Below, piece after piece: positions 47,149 to 51,347 of a stretch of 51,347 nucleotides of DNA. A model generated the notes under the pieces. It saw only the letters and a program-made list of their open reading frames with translations. It was not told where the DNA came from and ran no database searches. The stretch lies in the NCBI GenBank assembly GCA_050013835.1, contig JBEKEM010000015.1, positions 1 through 51,347 on the forward strand. Direction: 5' to 3'. The stretch's first letter is position 1; each line of letters opens with the position of its first letter. Origin of the DNA: Bog-793 sp050013835. Its GTDB lineage: Bacteria > Actinomycetota > Acidimicrobiia > Acidimicrobiales > Bog-793. The position numbers and the translations under genes were made by a program.

Positions 47149-47246
47149 CGCGGTTCGGCTAGCCGTGCACCTCTTCGTGAACTCTGGTCGACTGACCCTC
47201 TGTGCCGGTGGCTTGAAGGTCGTAAGTACGTTTGCCGCTACCGACC
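47149..47246. repeat. 98-bp repeat, copy 2 (within DUF6458 3' end)
   Basis: Same length as copy 1 at 46486-46583, 85% identical without gaps. It includes the 3' end of the DUF6458 gene (from about codon 60) and 10 bp beyond its stop. Confidence 0.75.
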
Positions 47247-47425
47247 CCTCGGCGTGACATTGCAAAGACGATTCCCGAGGCGACAAGGCCGACGGCCCCG
47301 ACGATCATGAGGATGATCCCCACCGTGGATACGTTGAACCCGTGACCCGAGGTGGTCACCGCCCAGTGCATGACGGCGCCTGCCGCGATCGCGAGGGTGC
47401 TCAAGAACATTCCTGCACGTCCCAT
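47159..47425 (-). CDS. DUF6458-like two-TM membrane protein
   Basis: 88 residues: first hydrophobic segment MFLSTLAIAAGAVMHWAV, a short loop with FNVSTVGIILMIVGAVGL (second segment, the block typical of DUF6458), then a cytosolic tail SRRGVGSGKRTYDLQ ending HEEVHG. The family is widespread in actinobacteria and of unknown function. ATG at 47425. It is the first gene after a strong promoter and is followed by csbD-like and hydrophobic-protein genes, suggesting a stress operon. Confidence 0.85.
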   Translation of the reverse strand: MGRAGMFLSTLAIAAGAVMHWAVTTSGHGFNVSTVGIILMIVGAVGLVASGIVFAMSRRGVGSGKRTYDLQATGTEGQSTRVHEEVHG

Positions 47426-47501
47426 TTCTTGACCTCCATCTAGCTAGATGCCGTAGCTCTCGACCAGATGCGGCCGGGACGACTTCATGTGACTACCTGC
47501 A

Positions 47502-47530
47502 ATTATACTCCAGAGTTATCAAACTTGCAA
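47502..47530 (-). promoter_or_regulatory. strong sigma-70 type promoter for the stress cluster
   Basis: On the minus strand: TTGCAA (47525-47530), a 17-bp spacer, TATAAT (47502-47507). The -10 is a perfect consensus and lies 77 bp before the DUF6458 ATG. The surrounding sequence is AT-rich. The same gap must hold the promoter of the divergent winged-helix gene. Confidence 0.75.
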
Positions 47531-47561
47531 ACAGATTCCTGAATATGCTAACCATGGTCCT

Positions 47562-47879
47562 GTGGGAGAGTGGAGTTTCCTCACCAACCATGCCCGTGTC
47601 CTTGCCTGCATCGCAGAGGATCCAGGCGTGCGCATTCGCGACATCGCTGCTGCCCTGGGCATCACCGAGCGGAACGCTCATAGCATTGTCACCGACCTGA
47701 CCACCGCTTGCTACGTCGTAAAGAAGAAGGAGGGCCGACGCAATCGCTACCGGATTCAGGTTCACGTGCCGTTGCGAAGAGACACCGATCGACACCAGAC
47801 GATCGGTGAATTGCTGGCAGTGCTCGTCGACACCAAAGCTCGTGCGGATCTTCAACAGGGAGTCGACGTCACTGCTTGA
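47562..47879 (+). CDS. winged-helix DNA-binding protein
   Basis: 105 residues. The helix-turn-helix is IRDIAAALGITERNAHSIVTDL and the wing is YVVKKKEGRRNRYRIQV, as in MarR/ArsR-type regulators. The N terminus WSFLTNHARVLACIAEDPG is the usual first helix pair. No metal- or ligand-binding residues are evident. GTG start at 47562; the ATG eight bases upstream is out of frame. Divergent from the stress cluster, so it may regulate those genes. Confidence 0.83.
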   Translation: MGEWSFLTNHARVLACIAEDPGVRIRDIAAALGITERNAHSIVTDLTTACYVVKKKEGRRNRYRIQVHVPLRRDTDRHQTIGELLAVLVDTKARADLQQGVDVTA

Positions 47880-48085
47880 TCGGGCGCGAAACCGAAGTGC
47901 GCCAACCGCCTTCGGTCACGAGGACGGCACTACTCAGTGGAACAGTGATTCTCATAAGTCGTTGGAGCCGGGAATTCTCCAGCTCATTGGTTCAAAGGAG
48001 GGCGTTGGCGCTGGACATTCGGAGAGCCCAAACGTCGGGGTCCTGTGGCCAGTTCTTGAGCTGCTTCGAATTAGGACGGCCGGGA
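47880..48085. other. gap between regulator and hydrolase-like gene
   Basis: About 205 bp with convergent genes on both sides. I see no gene or clear hairpin. Confidence 0.4.
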
Positions 48086-49141
48086 CTACCTCGGGTGGCC
48101 GAAGTGGTGGGCGACGGCGGCGAACGCCTCCTTGGGCTCCCAAGGCATGTCCGGGTAGGTCGTCCCGCGGCGCCCGTGGGGCAGCGACTTCACGAGGGAC
48201 ATCGAGTCCATGTCGAGGTCGTAGCGAGGATCATCGTCGGTGTAGGCCTCGGGGGTCACGAAGGTCGACAGCAGGGCGCCTGCCACCTCTGAGCGTTCGA
48301 GTTCGTCGAGGGTATCGGCGAGCTCGCGGGCCTGCATAGCTTCGTCACGCTGGAACACCCCCTTCAGGCGGGGCCGGACGAAACGCCCGATCACGGGTCG
48401 CGTGTGGAGCCACAGCCGGGTGGTGTCGATGACCCCGAACCCCAGGGTGCCGGAGCTCTCGGCACCACGGTAGGAGCGCATCCCGAACTCGGTGACGATC
48501 ACAGGCTTGCCCGTTGACAGGAAGGGTTGGAGCATCTCTATGTAGCGGTCCTTCGTCCGGGCCTCGCGGTAGTGATCGACGCCCACGTAGTCGAAAGGCC
48601 CCCAGTCCACCTGCTCGAAGGTGAGCGAGGCGTAGGTGAGCGGGCCATCGAACACGGCGCGCAATCTGGGCATCAGGACAGCCAGGTACTCATCGAGCTT
48701 CTCGTTGTTGAGCAGCGCCGGGTCTCCCTTGAGTCGTTGCAGGCGCTCGGTCACGCTATTGCCGGCAACCAGCCCGGGTCCGAAGAGCGTAAGTTCGCTG
48801 CCGGCGACGAAGACCACACGCCCCGGATTGGCCGTGCACAGCGGTGTTGCCGCCTCGGCTGCTGCGACCAGTCGGGCCGCGGTTTCCTCCAGCGAGTACT
48901 CGAAAAAGGCCGGGGAGAACCACACCTCGAGCCCGAGTCCGAGCGCGACCTCAGCGACAACCGTCATCGGTCCGAGGTCACTGCCCACGATCCGCACGGC
49001 GTTGGCGTGCAGGTCGTCCCGGACGATCTCGAGCTCGCGCCGCACCACCGACATGTCGAGTGCCGTCGGGCGCGTTGAGATGGCATAGCCCGGGCCGCGG
49101 AACACGGTTCCCGTGTCGTAGTGGACTCCTTGGTGCTGCAT
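48086..49141 (-). CDS. TIM-barrel hydrolase-like protein
   Basis: 351 residues without signal peptide. The sequence reads as a (beta/alpha)8 barrel: HANAVRIVGSDLG, GLEVWFSPAFFEY, VVFVAGSELTLFGPG (candidate acid/base Glu), DYVGVDHYREA, and PVIVTEFGMRSYRG (candidate nucleophile Glu on strand 7), as in clan GH-A glycosidases. The start MQHQGVHYDTGTVFRG is close to family patterns I associate with actinobacterial hydrolase-like proteins of unknown substrate. ATG at 49141. The codon use is close to that of the core genome. It could act on a glycan made by the island, but there is no direct evidence. Confidence 0.75.
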   Translation of the reverse strand: MQHQGVHYDTGTVFRGPGYAISTRPTALDMSVVRRELEIVRDDLHANAVRIVGSDLGPMTVVAEVALGLGLEVWFSPAFFEYSLEETAARLVAAAEAATPLCTANPGRVVFVAGSELTLFGPGLVAGNSVTERLQRLKGDPALLNNEKLDEYLAVLMPRLRAVFDGPLTYASLTFEQVDWGPFDYVGVDHYREARTKDRYIEMLQPFLSTGKPVIVTEFGMRSYRGAESSGTLGFGVIDTTRLWLHTRPVIGRFVRPRLKGVFQRDEAMQARELADTLDELERSEVAGALLSTFVTPEAYTDDDPRYDLDMDSMSLVKSLPHGRRGTTYPDMPWEPKEAFAAVAHHFGHPR

Positions 49142-49519
49142 GTCGCCTCGATCCTCGCGCTCTTAGACGTGCGGAACATCTCACGGAGTCGTATCGGCAT
49201 GGTCTAATCGTGGAGCGCCCCGCTTCAAGCGCAATCGTCGGCCGCGACCCCTCCCTCGAGATTCGTCACGACTTCGACCGTAGCGAAGCCGTTCCGCCAC
49301 GCCTAGCCCCGGGTCGTTAGCCCCCATTTTGGTGCTACCCGCGTCTGATCAGTCGCGACGGAGACGAGAGCGTATCTGCCTGTTCCGCGACGTGTATGAG
49401 CAAAGAGGCTCAACTCTCGGTTTGAGCGCTACGTTCCTCGCGCATCGCGACAGTCATGCGGCTGGCCGGGTGGTTCGTGTTCGGCGCGATGAATCAAATC
49501 CGGTGACGAAGTGGGGCGC
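49142..49519. other. intergenic region
   Basis: About 380 bp. Short open frames only, none convincing. Confidence 0.4.
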
Positions 49520-49552
49520 CAACCGAGTATCAGGAAGCCTGATACTCGGTTG
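49520..49552. terminator. perfect 15-bp stem hairpin
   Basis: CAACCGAGTATCAGG, loop AAG, CCTGATACTCGGTTG. It lies 24 bp downstream of the stop of the minus-strand repeat-protein gene and probably ends its transcript. There is no T run after either arm, so it may instead be an mRNA-stabilising structure or a dyad protein site. Confidence 0.55.
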
Positions 49553-49575
49553 ACGCTGGCGCTTGCGAAACTAGG

Positions 49576-50586
49576 TCATCCGGCAACGGCCACGCCCAAG
49601 ACGGCGCTGGCATATTCCTCCGTCCAAGCAGCGGTCAGGTTGCCTTCCTTGGCCCACGCGTTGCCGCCCGCGTCCATCACGGCGATGAGGGGACCATTCG
49701 TGGGATCACTCGCCACGGCCACTTGATCGGCGGTGCCAGTCCATTCCTCCGTCCACGTCGCGCCTGTCAGGCTGCCTTCCTTGGCGTACGCGTTGCCGCC
49801 CGCGTCCACCACCGCGATGAGGGGACCATTCGTGGGGTCACTCGCCACGGCCACTTGATCGGCGCCGTTGTATTCGTCGAGCCACGTTGCCGAGGTCAGG
49901 CTGCCTTCCTTGGCGTACACGCTGGTGCCAGAGAGCACGGCGATGAGGGCACCGTTCGTGGGGTCACTCGCCACGGCCACGGCACCGGCACCGTTGTACT
50001 CGTCGTACCACGGCGCGGTCAGGCTGCCCACCTTGGCATACACGACCCCACCGGTCGTCACGACGGCGATGAGCGGACCATTCGTGGGGTCACTCGCCAC
50101 GGCCACCGCATTGGCCGCGTCGGTGGACACGCTGTACTCCTCGACCCACGGCGCGGTCAGGCTGCCTTCCTTGGCGTACACGACCCCACTAGTCGTCACC
50201 ACGACGATTAGGGGACCATTCGTGGGGTCACTCGCCACGGCCACTTGACCGGCCGGGTGGACGGCACCGCTGTACTCCTCGACCCACGGCGCGGTCAGGC
50301 TGCCTTCCTTGGCCCACACGTTCCCATCGCCGTCCCGCACCGCGACGAGGGGACCATTCGTGGGATCACTCGCAATGGCCCCCCAATCATTCGCGCCGTA
50401 CAGCGGGTCCACCCATGGCGCGGTCAGGCTGCCCACCTTGGCGGCGAAGTCGCCCCAGTTACCAATGGCGATGAGCGGTGGCGTCGAAGTGCCGCCACTC
50501 GTCGTCGCCTGGGCGCTCGCTAGGGGAAGCCACGCGCTACCGAGCAAGACGAGAGTGAAGACGTAAAGGGAACGCCGCATAGTCAT
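49576..50586 (-). CDS. secreted repeat protein, beta-propeller-like
   Basis: 336 residues. A Sec signal peptide (MTMRRSLYVFTLVLLGSAW... ending near LASAQA) is followed by about seven repeats of 40-46 residues, each with VAVASDPTNGPLIAVV, a variable TTGGVVYAKEGSLT and an aromatic APWVEEY ending. Repeats of this size and aromatic pattern suggest a beta-propeller or tectonin-like lectin, but I did not recognise a named family. No membrane anchor or sorting motif. ATG at 50586 with AAGGAG six bases upstream. A glycan-binding surface role would fit the island; this is inference. Confidence 0.85.
   Translation of the reverse strand: MTMRRSLYVFTLVLLGSAWLPLASAQATTSGGTSTPPLIAIGNWGDFAAKVGSLTAPWVDPLYGANDWGAIASDPTNGPLVAVRDGDGNVWAKEGSLTAPWVEEYSGAVHPAGQVAVASDPTNGPLIVVVTTSGVVYAKEGSLTAPWVEEYSVSTDAANAVAVASDPTNGPLIAVVTTGGVVYAKVGSLTAPWYDEYNGAGAVAVASDPTNGALIAVLSGTSVYAKEGSLTSATWLDEYNGADQVAVASDPTNGPLIAVVDAGGNAYAKEGSLTGATWTEEWTGTADQVAVASDPTNGPLIAVMDAGGNAWAKEGNLTAAWTEEYASAVLGVAVAG
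49691..50370. repeat. DNA-level tandem repeats within the repeat-protein gene
   Basis: The block GGACCATTCGTGGGGTCACT (with one or two changes per copy) recurs six or seven times at about 125-138-bp intervals, for example near 49691, 49824, 49950, 50076, 50214 and 50351. Conservation at the DNA level suggests recent duplication or recombination among repeats. Confidence 0.8.
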
Positions 50587-50833
50587 CGCACTCTCCTTCT
50601 CAGGGTGTTTGGCCGGGATGTTAGCGAACGGCACGCGGCGACGCGCTGGCGTCTGATCCTTTGTCGTTCCGCGTCGGCCAGGATGGGTCGATTCCGCTGT
50701 GGTTGAGACTTATGAAACAGCTGGACATGGAGTCAGCCCCCCGGTCAGAATGCCAAGCGGGAGCCGCCTCGTACGATGAGTTCTCTTGCGGCGTCGGTAT
50801 CGGCCTCATCGCCTGATCGATCATCCGGCCTTG
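50587..50833. other. gap before attR
   Basis: About 250 bp. It holds the promoter region of the repeat-protein gene on the minus strand; nothing else is evident. Confidence 0.4.
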
Positions 50834-50888
50834 GAATCCCGTTGGGGCTGCCACGAAGTTTCCTCATTCGAGCAGATCTCAGCCCAAT
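50834..50888 (+). repeat. attR-like direct repeat
   Basis: 52 of 55 bases match 41399-41453, including the 3' end of tRNA-Glu with CCA. The rest of the tRNA is absent here, so this is the distal scar of integration at tRNA-Glu. Confidence 0.85.
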
Positions 50889-51335
50889 GCCGGCCGAGGA
50901 GTTCGCGCACTTGTGGCAAGACGCCGAGCGCCTGGCTAGTTCCTAATCCAACGTCCCTGGTGCTGAGCGATGTTGGTTCGACGGTCATCCTGGAACAATG
51001 GGTTTCGCTGACCGAGAACGGGCTGTTCTGTTTGAGGGAACTGGCCCACGTTCACTACGGCCGGTGGCATGCGTGCGATGACTGCCAAGAGGTGTAGCTC
51101 CTCAATCACGAGCGCGACTTCGGGATGACCTTCGGTTGTCCGGGTCGCAGCATCCGCTCTTCTCGCAGGCGTGCCCCTGGTCTTGGCCCCTTACACCGGG
51201 GGATACGCTGATCGCGGCGCCTAAGAGGCCGCGCGGATAGGCGATTGAAAGGGACCATCCACCGGTCGCCGTGAAGGCCCAACTGGACTGTCGGGTGCTT
51301 ACCCCACCCGACGACCAGCGGAGGTCTCCACCATC
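50889..51335. other. flank right of the island
   Basis: About 450 bp. A 19-codon frame MPAEEFAHLWQDAERLASS starts at 50887, and another frame reads SLTENGLFCLRELAHVHYGR; both look like fragments and are not called. The last 150 bp may be the leader of the next gene. Confidence 0.4.
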
Positions 51336-51347
51336 ATGCGCGCGCTC
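51336..51347 (+). CDS. probable start of a gene cut by the window end
   Basis: ATG CGC GCG CTC at the last bases, with GGAGG about 11-15 bases upstream (cagcggaggtctccaccatc). Only four codons are seen, so nothing can be said about its product. Confidence 0.45.

Noticed and set aside
47876..48292. 138-codon plus-strand frame after the winged-helix gene
   Set aside because: Second half is antisense to the TIM-barrel gene, first half has no coding features.
49691..50370. Regularly spaced repeats considered as a CRISPR array
   Set aside because: The repeats are in frame within a signal-peptide-bearing gene, about 130 bp apart, and the spaces between are also conserved.

Overview
The window is GC-rich bacterial chromosome with dense, often overlapping genes (ATGA, GTGA and CTGA junctions). 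Actinobacterial marker families are present: a BldD-type regulator, DUF3052, DUF6458, an actinobacterial-type small basic protein and a WYL-free housekeeping core. The gene content and order suggest a deep-branching actinobacterium, for example Acidimicrobiia; that lineage is an inference and cannot be fixed without a database search.

Layout. Positions 1-3,800: end of a membrane protein, sixA, and the threonine-degradation pair tdh-kbl. 3,950-5,680: a two-gene unit of a two-TM SLATT-like protein and a patatin-like lipase, a possible membrane-attacking effector pair. 5,700-8,540: loosely packed, with tRNA-Met, a decayed cysK, cysE, two small proteins and tRNA-Asn. 8,680-15,220 (minus strand): rpoD, dnaG, a DUF3052 gene, glyS, recO, uppS. 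15,400-24,650 (plus strand): a cysH lacking one Fe-S cysteine, an AddB/AddA-like nuclease-helicase pair and a DinG-like Fe-S helicase. 24,640-35,300 (minus strand): era, corC-like, ybeY, phoH, a small HTH gene, hemW, bldD-like, rsmE, dnaJ, hrcA (with a CIRCE operator) and lepA. 35,440-39,400: rpsT, a GH18-like protein, ferredoxin, gltX and a YdcF-like protein.

39,400-41,400 is a transition zone with an acyltransferase-like remnant, a methyltransferase, tRNA-Gln and tRNA-Glu. From the 3' end of tRNA-Glu (41,399) to 50,888 lies a probable genomic island: a 55-bp direct repeat (52/55 identical) that includes the tRNA-Glu 3' end bounds about 9.4 kb. Its base composition and coding density are lower, and it holds broken genes (YdeI/DUF1905 family, IS3 family), a GT2 glycosyltransferase, a Wzx-like flippase, a small stress-protein cluster (DUF6458, CsbD, a hydrophobic peptide) with a strong promoter and a divergent winged-helix regulator, a TIM-barrel hydrolase-like protein, and a secreted protein made of about seven internal repeats. 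No integrase is visible. Right of the island is about 450 bp with no clear gene, and then a probable gene start at the window edge.

How the genes work together: the core covers replication, transcription and translation (rpoD, dnaG, era, ybeY, rsmE, lepA, rpsT, glyS, gltX), DNA repair (recO, addAB-like, dinG), heat shock (hrcA-dnaJ) and sulfur assimilation (cysE, cysH, a dead cysK). The island looks like a surface-polysaccharide and stress-tolerance module.
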